64,000 nt of DNA. Origin: Rhabdophis nuchalis (Eukaryota; Chordata; Lepidosauria; Squamata; Natricidae). The notes below the pieces were generated by a model. That model did no database searches and was not told the DNA's origin. It was given only the letters and a program-made list of their open reading frames with translations. Shown in pieces: positions 45,930 through 56,586 of this stretch. Where the stretch lies: assembly GCA_039707465.1 (NCBI GenBank), contig CM077648.1, forward strand, positions 74,952,119 through 75,016,118. The letters run 5' to 3'. The position numbers were made by a program, and so were the translations under genes. Each line of letters begins with the position of its first letter. The first letter of the stretch is position 1.

Positions 45930-47870
45930 GGTTTGTTGTGGTTGATTATATGTTAATAGTAAATTTACAATTTTATATCCTACCTTTGCTCTTCAAACAC
46001 AATAACAGACATTATAATGAGTTCTAAATAAGAAAAAGTTAATTAATAAAGTTTCTAGATGTTTTTCCCAAATCACTGTTTACAACTTATATCCGAGTTT
46101 CTTTTATTGAGCCTATATATTGTTAAAGTATATCCTTTATTCTTTCATTATTATTATTATAATTAGTTGTTTATTACCAATAAATTTTTTTTACCAATTA
46201 TTACCCAACTCCCTCTCATCAAGCCAATACATCTTTACATCTTGTCACCACTATCAATTATTTATTTAACATAGCATTCTGAAACAATATAACACTTACT
46301 AGTTTACAACTCAACTAATTTTTATTACCAATTTTCATTATCAACCTGTATCTTTCCAATAGCAGTACCGTCTTCTTTCTTTTGCCATCTATTAATCATC
46401 TATTTATCTCCTTAATAAAGTTTTTATGGACTTCTCTCCACACTTTGTTGTTTGTAGCATCTCTCAAGTAATCTCATTGCCCTCCATTTAATATTAAGCT
46501 TAGCTTGTCTCTGGTTATCAATCGTGCTTCTGGTAGAGTTTTTCTCCTTAGCTCCATCATCATTTCTCTTTTTTTCTCCTCTGCATCCTGAGATCTAAAA
46601 TAAAACTCCAATTCTTCAGATTCTCTTTTCCGTGCTCCTCCTTTTTCACCTTCACCCATGCTTATTCCCTTAGTAGAATCATCAGTTGTTGTATCTTTTT
46701 CTTCATTCTTCTCTTCAATTTTGGGGGGTCTAGTCCCATCATCATTTAGTGAGAAAAACACAATTTTATCCAACTTCTTTTCAATTCTTCCAGTTACTTC
46801 CAGTAATTTTCCCAGTCGGTTTACATCAAATAAATTTTGAATTCCAGCCAAAATGCTTTGTAATTTTAAAGTTTCCTCTTCTGAGTATTGATCCATATTT
46901 CCAAAGAGAAAAAAGAAAAAAAAGTAGAAAAAAAGAGCTAATAATCACTGCCACCCCTAGCTTTAAGCCCTTACTTTTTCCATTTTAAATTGGTTTAAAC
47001 ACAAGCTCTGTTGTTATCTTCAAGGGAAAAACAAGTCCATTTTTTCCCTTCTATGCTCAAGAAACACCTGTAAGACTCAGTGTCCTTGGCTCTTTATCAG
47101 TTTTTATAAACAAGTTAAAAGAAATTCCAGCCTCTAGCCTCCAGGTGGCAGTGTTACTTCCTTTCACTCTCTATTATTTATCTAAGACTTTAAAAAAATT
47201 AGAATTCTTAAGTAAAATTTAATAATAAAAAATAGGAAACATGATTAAAATAAAAAAGGGGTTTTAATCCATAGAGTATAAAAAAGCAGAAGAGGAAAAA
47301 TTGGTCTGTTCACTTTAAGCAGACAAAACAAAGAGGAAAAAAACCCACTACAAATACTTCAATCCACAAAATATAACTGTGTAAAAAAAAAAAAGACTCT
47401 TTCCAAAATGATCCAGTAGAGATTAAATTTGCTGCTTAGTTCTTTGCTTAGGGATTTAATTTAGTTTAAAAAAAGAAAAAAACGGTTACTTTGGGCAATC
47501 TTTCTTGTAGTAATAAAGAAAAAATATTCACCAGATGAACACACTTTCTTTTTTCCCTTTCTTCTTCTGGAAGCCATCCCAACTTCACCAGCCTAGGGGC
47601 TGCCTGTTTACCACCGGTTAGAGGACCATCCCTTGGATCAGTCAGGGACTTTGCAGTGTCCCTGAGATCAGCAAGGCTTCGTCTTCATGTTCCCTGTCCC
47701 TGCAGGACAGTTTAGGTCTGATTGGACCATCCAGTGGCAAAAGTATCGACTGTGGTCTCGAAGCAGCGAGACCAAGCGTCGTATCGTCGCAACGTTGGCT
47801 CCTCCTTCCCTTACTGAATGTCTTAATCTTTAAAAATAGTAAAGAAGACACAACAAATAAAAAAAATCAA
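45930..47870 (-). mobile_element. L1-like LINE 5' region with ORF1-like frame, antisense
   Basis: On the minus strand a GC-rich leader (about 47820-47570) runs into an AT/A-rich part and the 140-codon frame at 46896-46474. The leader-then-ORF1 layout and coiled-coil product suggest an L1-type LINE lacking ORF2. The AT-rich 3' side has a partial duplication: 46070-46150 resembles 45100-45190. Family assignment is tentative. Confidence 0.5.
46474..46896 (-). CDS. LINE ORF1-like coiled-coil protein, 140 aa, probably truncated
   Basis: Starts MDQYSEEETLKLQSILAGIQ. Residues 1-45 could form a coiled coil. They are followed by an acidic/basic low-complexity stretch (KIEEKNEEKDTTTDD, about 59-73), an amphipathic segment with EEKKREMMMELRRKTLPEAR (about 106-125), and the end LSLILNGGQ. 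No RRM or zinc-knuckle motif is present, and no host protein that I know matches. I infer the N-terminal part of an L1-type ORF1 because of the leader upstream. Could also be another retroelement. Confidence 0.4.
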   Translation of the reverse strand: MDQYSEEETLKLQSILAGIQNLFDVNRLGKLLEVTGRIEKKLDKIVFFSLNDDGTRPPKIEEKNEEKDTTTDDSTKGISMGEGEKGGARKRESEELEFYFRSQDAEEKKREMMMELRRKTLPEARLITRDKLSLILNGGQ

Positions 47871-48115
47871 AAAGCATAACAAAACAAAACACAACATACA
47901 TAACAACATACAATAAATTTACAGCTTCCTTTACTGGCTTTCCTGCTTAGCTTTTATAATTCTCCCTTCTGCATTACCTTCCTATTACTATAACCTTGTC
48001 CTATAATGTAGCAAACGTAATATTAACACTTATAATAATAGTCATTATTTGTACCACCATATATTTGTATTTTCTGTTTTGGCTTCTGATTTCTAGCCAC
48101 TTGTTCACTTTATTC

Positions 48116-48800
48116 CGGCCACTTTGACTTCTACTTCAATGTTGCCACCTGATGCTGAGGATGCCTTGAAGGCGGAGGACAGAAAGGAGGAAATGGCTCG
48201 TCAAAGACCACATCAGCCAACTCTTGGGCTATTAGGGCCACGACTGCAGCTTCATTTTTTGCCAGGGCATCTTTGTGTTGGCTTCAACGTCTACAGAACA
48301 TGATTCCAGCAGAGTATGTATGTGCTCACCAGGACATCACTAAGATCATGGCTGCAGCTGAGTTCACCACTGATGCATTGTTGAAGTTTGCGGCTCAAGC
48401 TATGGCAGCTAATGTTACAGCACATTGTATGATATGGTTGCATCATTGGCGCATGGACACTAAGCATAAGTGGAAATTGGTTCTCCCTTTTTGGGGGGGC
48501 ACCTTTTTGGGGAGTCTGTCACCTTTCCTTACTGAAACTAAAGACAAGAGGGAGGTATTACCTATGCAGGGTAGACAGATTTCCATCCTTCACCATATTT
48601 CAGACGACAGCCCTTTCGTCAGGGAGAGGCGGAGTCTAATTTTACCTACCAGCAGTGACCATTCTTTGGACACTCCAAAGTATGAAAGATATCAATCAGA
48701 TAGACCAGGATATGGAACGGGAGCCAGAGGTAGACAACAATCTCAGGGCAAGAAACCATTTTGTGGCAGGGGCAACAAGCCATATCTCTGGCAAAAGTGA
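48116..48800 (+). pseudogene. DIRS gag-like frame, broken
   Basis: The open part at 48273-48800 contains RLQNMIPAEYVCAHQDITKI and FAAQAMAANVTAHCMIWLHH, then a Thr/Lys-rich region and an Arg/Gly/Gln-rich C-terminus (about 48690-48800). The upstream part (48116-48270) is in another frame. This helical, Trp/His-containing block upstream of the RT fits DIRS gag. Several shifts. Confidence 0.6.
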
Positions 48801-48879
48801 CTCAGAGACATCACTGCCGATAGTGGATTGACTGATATTTTTATCAGAAAGGTAGAAGGAGATCGCAATGTCTGGGTAT

Positions 48880-49935
48880 TGCACACTGTAACATCAGGTT
48901 TTTCTCTGGAATTTTGTTCCCCTCCTCTGAAGCTTTTTCTCCGCTGTCCCATGTCCAGAAACCCAGAGAGAAGGGGTCTTACGGAAGTGGCAATCCAACA
49001 TTTGTTGGAAATTCGAGTCATACAACTCAGGAACAGTGGACACAGGGATCCTATTCAATGCTGTTTGTAATTCTGTGGGCTTCGGGAGGATGGAGGGCAA
49101 TTCTAAATGTATGGGGTCTCAACAGGCATCTGGTTTACAGAAGGTTCCCTTCAATCTATTCTGGCGGGAATCCGGCACGGCGATCTTTTGACCTCAGTAG
49201 ATCTGACAGAGGCGTAACTCCATATCTCTATACATCCAAATTACAGACAGTACCTGAGATTTTGTTACAACAACAGACATTTCCAATATGCAGGCCTTCC
49301 ATTCGGACTTGCATCCGCCCCAAGGACTTTCACCAAAGTTATATCAGCACTGGCTGCCTATCTTCGGACATTGCCCCCCCCCCCCCCAATTACAATGCTG
49401 TTTAGATGATTTACTCATTCAGGCCTCATCTAACAGTCAGGCAGAAAAGGACCTTCAGACCTTCATTCAGGTTCTAAGAGACCATGGGTTTTCCGTAAAT
49501 CTGAAGAAATGTCATCTAGTCCCATCTACAAGACTGTTACATTTAGGGGCAATTATAGACACTCTCACCAGACATGTCGTTTCCCAGGAGCAACAGGACA
49601 GCATCAAGGCATTAGCAGACCAGGTCTGGAGGGACAGAATGGTGTTGGTGCTGCTCTCTCAGCTGCTGGGAAAATTAGGATCTTGCATATCTCTAGTGCC
49701 CTGGCCAAGGGTCCATATGAGACCACTACTGTGGTTCATGTTGCCATACCAAAAAGCACATCGGAGTACGTCTCCAACGAAAGTGCAGGTGCCATCAAAA
49801 GTATTATGATCGCTTCGTTGGTGGGGGTCCATGGTGATAACCAAAGGTTGTGTGTTCAGGGAGATGGACAAGTTGATCATTATGACACATGCCAGCCTAA
49901 TTTGCTGGGGGGCAAACTTCAGAGATCAGGTAGCT
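48880..49935 (+). pseudogene. DIRS reverse transcriptase, broken
   Basis: Blocks in shifting frames: SGFSLEFCSPPLKLF (start of RT domain), a DLTEA-like catalytic block near 49200-49215, GLPFGLASAPRTFTKV-like near 49285-49335, LDDLLIQ at 49402-49422 (second catalytic Asp pair), VNLKKCHLVPSTRLLHLGAI and SCISLVPWPRVHMRPL. The LVPS..L.HLGAIID and VPWPR..MRPL signatures are specific to DIRS/Ngaro-type RTs. A poly-C tract (49374-49387) and stops break the frame. Confidence 0.8.
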
Positions 49936-49939
49936 CAGA

Positions 49940-52908
49940 TAGATAGATTTAGATAGATAGATTTTATTTTTCTATACTGCGTCTTCTCCCCTGGGGGACT
50001 CGGAGCGGTGCACAGGTAAAAATTAAAACAAACATAAAATATATACATAAATAAAAACAATAAAACAGATTAAATCAACTGTCCCTGCACTAAAATCCCC
50101 ATTTTTAAAATTAACATTCCCTAACCCCTGAGGTAGAGACTAACCTAGGCCGGCCAAGCAGAAGAAGTGAGTTTTTAATTTCTGACGGAAGGAGCGGAGG
50201 TCCGTAGTTGTTCTAATGTCGGGGGGAAGGTCGTTCCAGAGGGCTGGACCCGCCACAGAGAAGGCCCTTCCCCTGGGCATCGCCCGCTGACAAAGTCTAG
50301 TGGACGGCACCTGGAGAAGTCCCTCTCTGTGGGAGCGAATCGGCCGGGAGGATGTATGGGGCAGAATCCGATCCCGCAGATAGCTAGGTCCCGAGCCATG
50401 GAGCGCTTTAAAGATGAGAACTAGCACCTTGAAGTGCACCCGAAAGACGACAGGTAGCCAGTGCAGCTCGCGCAAGAGCGGTGTTACATGGGTATACCTT
50501 GCGGTACCCATTATTGCTCGCGCGGCTGCATTCTGGACCAGCTGAAGTCTTCGGGTGCACCTCAAGGGGAGCCCCATGTAGAGAGAGTTACAATAGTCCA
50601 GTCGGGATGTCACGAGAGCATGAGTGACTGTGCGAAGGGCGTCCCGATCCAATAGGGGGCGCAACTGGCGAACCAGGCGAACCTGGTAAAACGCCCTCCT
50701 GGCCACGGCTGTCACTTGATCTTCCATGGACAGCCGGGCATCCAGGAGGACACCCAAGTTGCGCACCCCATCCACAGGGGCAAGATGTTCGCCCCCTATG
50801 GCCAGTGATGGGATCAGCTGGTTGAATCGGGAAGCCGGAAACCACAGCCACTCGGTCTTGGTCGGGTTGAGCCTGAGTCCGTTACTTCCCATCCAGATCC
50901 GTACGGCTTCCAGGCACTGGCACATCACCGCTACGGCATCGTTGGGGTGGTTTGGGGTAGATATATACAGCTGAGTATCATCAGCGTAGAGATGGTACTC
51001 TACCCCAAAACCACGGATGATCTCACCCAGCGGCTTCATATATGTGTTGAACAGGAGAGGCGAGAGGACCGACCCCTGAGGCACCCCACATGTGAGGGGT
51101 CTCGAGGTCGACCTCTGCTCTCCTGCCAACACAAATTGCGATCGGCCAGAGAGGTAGGAGGAGAACCACCGTAAAACGGTGCCTCCCACCCCCAACCCCT
51201 CCAGCCGATGCAATAGGATACCATGGTCGATGGTATCGAAAGCCGCCGAGAGGTCTAATAGGACCAGGATGGAGGAACAACCCCCATCTCTGGCCCTCCA
51301 GAGATCATCCACCAACGCGACCAATGCCATCTCGGTGCTATGCCCGGGCCGAAAGCCGGACTGGCGCGGGTCTAGATAATCAACTTCCTCCAGGTGACGG
51401 GGAAACTGTTGTGCCACCACACTCTCAACAACCTTCGCCAAAAAGGGAAGGTTGGAGACTGGACGATAGTTGGTTAATAAAGCTGGATCCAAAGAGGGCT
51501 TCTTAAGGAGGGGCCTCACCATAGCCTCTTTTAGGGAAGCAGGTAAGGAACCCTCACTTAAGGATGCGTTGACAACCTCTTGGAGCCAGCCTCGTGTCAC
51601 CTCCCAGGATGCCAGTACAAGCCAGGAGAGACACGGGTCCAATAAACATGTGGTGGCTCGCAGTCGCCCACGTAACCTGTCCATATCCTCGGAAGTAACG
51701 GAGTCAAACTCCTCCCAAACAAGATCTGTCCCGTGGCATCCCACTGGGCCATCAATGGAGGCTAACTCATTCTGTATCTGAGCGATTTTCTCCTGCAGAA
51801 AAATCACAAATTCCTCTGCTCTATCCTGTAGCGGGGCTTCCCGCACCCTCTGTTGAAGGAGGGAGCGGGTCACCCTAAACAGGGCGGCAGGGCGGTTTTC
51901 TGCGGATGCTATGAGAGTGGCACAATGATGACGTTTGGCCACTCTCAGTGCCACAATGTAAGTCCGTAAATGGGCTCTTACCTGTGTCCGGTCAGATTCA
52001 GAACGGGTAGACCTCCATCTTCTCTCTAGGCATCTCTTGCGGCGTTTCATCACCCCCAGCTCCTCGGTAAACCAAGGAGCCAGGGTGGCTCGCCGCCGCA
52101 AGAGAGGCCGCAAGGGCGCGACCCGATCCAAGGCTCCCGCGGTCGCAATATTCCATGCGGCCACTAGGTCCTCCATCGGGGCGCGGGTCAGGGGTACAGG
52201 AAGTGGCCCAAGCGCCGTCTGGAACCCATCAGGGTCCATCAGGCGCCTGGGGCGGAACCAAATAGGTGACTCAGGTTCCGCCTCACCGCAGTGAGGGGCA
52301 GCGGTTGGAAAGTCGAGCTGGAGAAGTGAGTGGTCTGTCCATGACAAGGGCGTGATGACTATATCCCTTATACCCAGATCACTCTTCCATTGGCCTGAGA
52401 CAAAGATGAGATCCAGTTTATGTCCACCCTCGTGAGTGGGGCCTTGAATTAGTTGGGTCAGGTCCATGGCCGTCATGGAAGCCATGAACTCCCGAGCTAC
52501 CCCGGATGATTCGCCCGCCGATGGCAGATTAAAGTCCCCCATGACTAAAAGTCTGGGGGTCTCAACTGCCATCGTAGCGATCACCTCGAGGAGCTCAGGC
52601 AGGGCTGCTGTTACATAGCGGGGAGCCAGGTATACAACTAGCAAGCCCAACTGCCTCCCTAGGCCCCACTTCACGCAGAGGGACTCACAACCGGTAGTCT
52701 GTGGCACAATGGTCTCTCTCGGCTCCAGACCTTCCCTAATAATAACCGCTACCCCACCACCCCTGCCTAGGGCCCGAGGCTGATGAAAAGCGCGGTAACC
52801 TGGTGGGCACATTTCAACGAGGGGGAGTCCTCCCTCGTGGCCCAACCAGGTCTCCGCAATTCCTACCAGGTCCGGCTCCCCCTCTGACACGAGGTCATGG
52901 ATGAGGGA
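49940..52908 (-). mobile_element. L2 LINE with long ORF, inserted in DIRS RT/RNase H
   Basis: The antisense copy starts at 49940 with an ATCT-rich tail and the 3' UTR (complement of CTCCGAGTCCCCCAGGGG), and runs to about 52908. Flanks TAGCTCAGA (49931-49939) and TAACTCAGA (52909-52917) are a likely 9-bp target duplication. Only the extreme 5' end of ORF2 and the 5' UTR are missing, compared with the copy at 55316. Confidence 0.88.
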
Positions 52909-52965
52909 TAACTCAGACTCCTCAAGAGTTATCTCAGTATTCATCAGCAGATCTTGGGGAGCCAT
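50140..52965 (-). CDS. L2 LINE ORF2: endonuclease plus reverse transcriptase, 941 codons open
   Basis: An apurinic-type endonuclease domain comes first ([12 protein letters not shown] near residue 33, [12 protein letters not shown] near 142-153, WTDHSLLQLDF near 208). A Thr/Arg-rich linker follows, then [65 protein letters not shown], and the YADD catalytic box at residues 660-663 (50977-50988). The C-terminal tail has LDYCNSLYMGLP and GPALWNDLPPDIRTT. The first roughly 20 residues (MAPQDLLMNTEITLEESEL) are not L2: they are antisense of the DIRS flank, so the true LINE start is lost. The uninterrupted frame over 2.8 kb indicates a recent insertion. It is the youngest-looking element here. Confidence 0.9.
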   Translation of the reverse strand: MAPQDLLMNTEITLEESELSLIHDLVSEGEPDLVGIAETWLGHEGGLPLVEMCPPGYRAFHQPRALGRGGGVAVIIREGLEPRETIVPQTTGCESLCVKWGLGRQLGLLVVYLAPRYVTAALPELLEVIATMAVETPRLLVMGDFNLPSAGESSGVAREFMASMTAMDLTQLIQGPTHEGGHKLDLIFVSGQWKSDLGIRDIVITPLSWTDHSLLQLDFPTAAPHCGEAEPESPIWFRPRRLMDPDGFQTALGPLPVPLTRAPMEDLVAAWNIATAGALDRVAPLRPLLRRRATLAPWFTEELGVMKRRKRCLERRWRSTRSESDRTQVRAHLRTYIVALRVAKRHHCATLIASAENRPAALFRVTRSLLQQRVREAPLQDRAEEFVIFLQEKIAQIQNELASIDGPVGCHGTDLVWEEFDSVTSEDMDRLRGRLRATTCLLDPCLSWLVLASWEVTRGWLQEVVNASLSEGSLPASLKEAMVRPLLKKPSLDPALLTNYRPVSNLPFLAKVVESVVAQQFPRHLEEVDYLDPRQSGFRPGHSTEMALVALVDDLWRARDGGCSSILVLLDLSAAFDTIDHGILLHRLEGLGVGGTVLRWFSSYLSGRSQFVLAGEQRSTSRPLTCGVPQGSVLSPLLFNTYMKPLGEIIRGFGVEYHLYADDTQLYISTPNHPNDAVAVMCQCLEAVRIWMGSNGLRLNPTKTEWLWFPASRFNQLIPSLAIGGEHLAPVDGVRNLGVLLDARLSMEDQVTAVARRAFYQVRLVRQLRPLLDRDALRTVTHALVTSRLDYCNSLYMGLPLRCTRRLQLVQNAAARAIMGTARYTHVTPLLRELHWLPVVFRVHFKVLVLIFKALHGSGPSYLRDRILPHTSSRPIRSHREGLLQVPSTRLCQRAMPRGRAFSVAGPALWNDLPPDIRTTTDLRSFRQKLKTHFFCLAGLG

Positions 52966-53600
52966 GTATTGATTCTAACCCACAAAGGCTCACATAAATC
53001 AACAAGAGGGGACTCGGTCAAAAACCCTTATGAAAGAAGCAGAGACATTATGTTAGTGGGTGGAGATTCACCTGCTGTCCACCAGGGCCAAACATATAGC
53101 AGGGATGAGAAATGTACAAGCGGACTGGTTGAGCAGGGCCACGGTGGACCATGCAGAGTGGCTTTTTCATCCCAGACTCTTCGCAGAAATGTCTCACAGA
53201 TTCGATCACCCTGTTCTAGATCTATTTGCCTATCCAAAAAACACTCACCTTCCAAAAATTTTCTCCAGGATTCCAACTCTGGAAGCGGAAGGAGTGGATG
53301 CTCTAAGATGCCCATGGCCCAGGAGGATGCTGTACGCATTTCCCTCGCTACCTCTTGATTCTGGCGGTAGTGAGAAGAGTGCTATAGGCAAGGGTGGAAG
53401 TTCTATTAGTGACTCCCCCATTGGCCAAGGTGACTTAGTTCGCCAATCTAGTCAACCTATCAGTGGCCAGACCATGGATTGTTCCTCCAGAGAAGATTTA
53501 AGGTCATTAAGACCATTTAGGCAGCAAGAAGACCTTCTACCATCCACATTTATAATGCAACATGGAGAGTATTTAGTACCTGGTGTCAGGAGAGACAACT
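52909..53600 (+). pseudogene. DIRS RNase H and adjoining domain, broken
   Basis: Resumes the DIRS reading after the L2: GSHVLILTHKGSHKSTRG (RNase H region; the expected TDN is shifted). Then HIAGMRNVQADWLSRATVDHAEW (53086-53160), PVLDLFAYPKNTHLPKIFSR (53205-53270) and GVDALRCPWPRRMLYAFPSL (53294-53350). ADWLSR and DLFA...N are signatures shared by DIRS and Ngaro elements. A shift after about 53360 ends the frame. Confidence 0.8.
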
Positions 53601-53732
53601 AGTTTCTACATTGGCCTCAGTGGCGGAGCTACTGGAATTTCTGCAGGAGGGTTTGGAGAAAGGACTTTCTTCGAACATACTCCATAGCCAAGTAGCAGCA
53701 TTAGCATCGGTGATTACTGTAGAAGGTGTTGG
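53560..53732 (+). pseudogene. DIRS tyrosine recombinase, N-terminal part
   Basis: The frame from 53611 begins SVAELLEFLQEGLEKGLSSN and LHSQVAALASVI, the helical SAM-like N-domain of DIRS recombinases. It is cut by the L2 insertion; the catalytic domain continues at 57841. Confidence 0.72.
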
Positions 53733-55315
53733 TTGTCAGCTCACTAGACGCCGGCCGCGCGCCGTGGATGCCTGGAGGGCCTGGTGGGCCTGGAGGACAG
53801 CCGTAGGTGCGGAGGCGGCGGTGTGAGCGCCGGAACGGAGACCAGTGGCGAAACGGTGGTGGAGGCGGCGGTGAGAGCGCCGGAGTGGAGGTCGATGCCC
53901 TGATGCCCTGGGGATAGTTGCTAACGGCGGTGGGAGCGCCGGAACGAGGATGGTGGGGACGGCGGCGGTGATGGCGGTGCGAGCGCCAGAGCGGAGGCCG
54001 GTCGCCCTCGGCGTCCTTGCGGTGGCAGTGGAGGACGACCGGGCTGTCGGATGTCTGGCGAGTCTGGCGAGCCTGTCGGAGGCCAGAAGGCGCTGAGAAG
54101 CTCCGGCCGGGAGAGGAGGGAGTCTACCCCAAGACCCTGTGATCGGTCGCAGGGAGAGGCCTATGAGAACAGGCCGAGGCTGGAGAGAAGAGTGTTGGTG
54201 ATGGTGTCTCCAGCTGTCGGACCGGGCTGGCCGTGAGGAGGAAGTGTGGTTAGCTCTAGGCCTTACCGGCCTCTCCTGGGCACGAGAGGACTTTTCAACT
54301 GGGAGGATAGATTCTCTGCCAGCGCTGATGGCGCCAAATGTGTGATCCTGCCTTAAAGACCTTTTAAGAACTTGAAAGCAACCTTTAAGATCTTTTCGAC
54401 CTATGGACATTTAAGACCTTTAAGACATTTAAGACCTTTAAGACTTTTAAGACCTTTTTAGTCCTCTAAAACAGGGGTCCCCAACCTTTGCAACTTTAAG
54501 TCTGAAGGACTTCAGCTCCCAGACTTCTCCAGCCAGCAAAGCTGGCTGGAGAATTCTGGGAGCTGAAGTCCTTCAGACTTAAAGTTGCAAAGGTTGGGAA
54601 CCCCTGCTCTAAAAGATCTATAGCACGCAGCAGCCGGACTACATTCCTCACTGATGCACTTTGACATTTTTAACTTACATATTTAATATCTATTTATTAT
54701 GGTTATTATATTTTACATCTTAAAATTGCGGCCAACGATGCCTTTTAAAATCTTTATGACCCATGCCTTTTCCATGTATTTAAATTTTTTATATTGTATT
54801 TATATATATATATATATATTTATTTATTTAATTAATTATCTATTAATATTAATATTAATATGTACTCTAAGCTAGACCTACTACGACTGCGAGAGTCCCC
54901 GCTCTCGCAGGTTTGGCCCTCCGCTCTAACGAGGGCCGGCCTTGATGAGGGATTTATTAATCCGGAGAGGTGGATGAAGCGTGGTCTCAGGGTTTTTTTA
55001 ATTTGTAAATTATTGTCCATTTTAGGGGGTACCAGGGAGGGGGGAGGGTATAGACAGGTAGAGACGGACGAGGAAAGAGAGGGCCAGGCCAACAGGCGAC
55101 GGAGGGAAGCGGAAGGATCCGTTAGGGGGGGGGAAATGCGAGTCATCCCGATGGAGGGCACTTTCATCCAGAAGGTCGTGGGGAGAGGCAGGTCCGAGGG
55201 GAGACAAGTTCTATCCTCCCGGTTGGGGGCACGGAACCGTTGGCTGCAAACGGTTAAGTGCCACAACCCCCGCAGGCTAGGTGGTCAGGGAGTACAGAGC
55301 TAGGGCCTGCGGCTG
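53733..55315 (+). other. L2 LINE 5' UTR with GC-rich degenerate repeat
   Basis: Contains repeated GGCGGTG(A/G)GAGCGCCGGA-type units (about 53812-53990) and AAGACCTTTAAGAC-type units (54350-54460). Long frames here are not similar to known proteins and look like by-products of the repeats. Likely internal promoter and leader of the LINE. Confidence 0.55.
54472..54606. mobile_element. Fold-back hAT MITE (family A), in L2 5' UTR
   Basis: Perfect duplication CTCTAAAA at 54464-54471 and 54607-54614. Arms nearly identical. It is nested inside L2, which is nested inside DIRS. Confidence 0.93.
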
Positions 55316-56560
55316 ATGTTTTGCAACGCCAGGTCCGTGGTCAACAAAGCCCCCCTCGTCCATGACCTTGTGTCAGAGGGGGAGCCGGACCTGGTAGGAA
55401 TTGCGGAGACCTGGTTGGGCCACGAGGGTGGACTCCCCCTCGTTGAAATGTGCCCACCAGGTTACCGCGCTTTTCATCAGCCCCGGGCCTTAAGTAGGGG
55501 TGGTGGGGTAGCGGTTATTGTTAGGGAAGGTCTTGAGCCGAGAGAGACCATTGTGCCACAGACTACCGGTTGTGAGTCCCTCTGCGTGAAGTGGGGCCTA
55601 CGGAGGCAGTTGGGCTTGCTGGTTGTATACCTGGCTCCCCGCTATGTAACAGCAGCCCTGCCCGAGCTCCTTGAGGTGATCGCTACGGTGGCAGTTGAGA
55701 CCTCCAGACTTGTAGTCATGGGGGACTTTAACCTGCCATCGGCGGGCGAATCATCCGAGGTAGCTCGGGAGTTCATGGCTTCCATGACGGCCATGGACCT
55801 GACCCAACTAATTCAAGGCCCCACCCACGAGGGTGGACATACACCGGATTTCATCTTTGTCTCAGGCCAATGGAAGAGTGATCTGGGTATAGGGGATATA
55901 GTCATCACGCCCTTGTCATGGTCAGACCACTCACTTCTCTGGCTCGACTTTCCAACCGCTGCTCCCCACCGCGGGGAGGCGGAACCAGAGTTGCCTATTT
56001 GGTTCCGCCCCAGGCGCCTGATGGACCCTGATGGGTTCCAGGCGGTGCTTGGGCCACTTCCTGTACCCCTGACCCGCGCCCCGATGGAGGACCTCGTGGC
56101 CGCATGGAATACTGCGACCGCGGGAGTCTTGGATCGGGTCACGCCCTTGCGGCCTCTCTTGCGGCAGCGAGCCACCCTGGCTCCTTGGTTCACCGAGGAG
56201 CTAAGGGTGATGAAGCGCCACAAGAGATGCCTAGAGAGAAGATGGAGGTCTACTCGATCTGAATCCGACCGAACACAGGTAAGAGCCCATTTACGGACTT
56301 ACATTGTGGCGCTGAGAGTGGCCAAACGTCATCACTTTGCCACTCCCATAGCATCCGCAGATAACCGCCCTGCTGCCCTGTTTAGGGTGACCCGCTCCCT
56401 CCTACAACAGAGGGTGCGGGAAGCCCCATTACAGGGTAGAGCAGAGGAATTTGTGATTTATCTGCAGGAGAAAATCGCTCAGATTCAGAACGAGCTAGTC
56501 TCCATTGATGGCCCAGTGGGATTGCACGAGGCGGCTTTTGATACCATCGACCATGGTATC
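55316..56560 (+). pseudogene. L2 LINE ORF2, endonuclease half
   Basis: Starts [20 protein letters not shown], which is the true L2 ORF2 N-terminus region. Contains [24 protein letters not shown] and [11 protein letters not shown]. It ends in an out-of-frame run after [14 protein letters not shown] because of a deletion that removes the first part of the RT. Confidence 0.85.
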
Positions 56561-56586
56561 CTATTGCATCGGCTGGGGGGGTTGGG

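Noticed and set aside
53736..54410. 224-codon minus-strand Arg/Ser/Pro-rich frame
   Set aside because: Antisense of the GC-rich L2 5' UTR repeat.
54860..55303. 147-codon frame upstream of L2 ORF2, considered as L2 ORF1
   Set aside because: No coiled coil, zinc knuckle or esterase motif visible. Kept as part of the leader; cannot be excluded without other copies.
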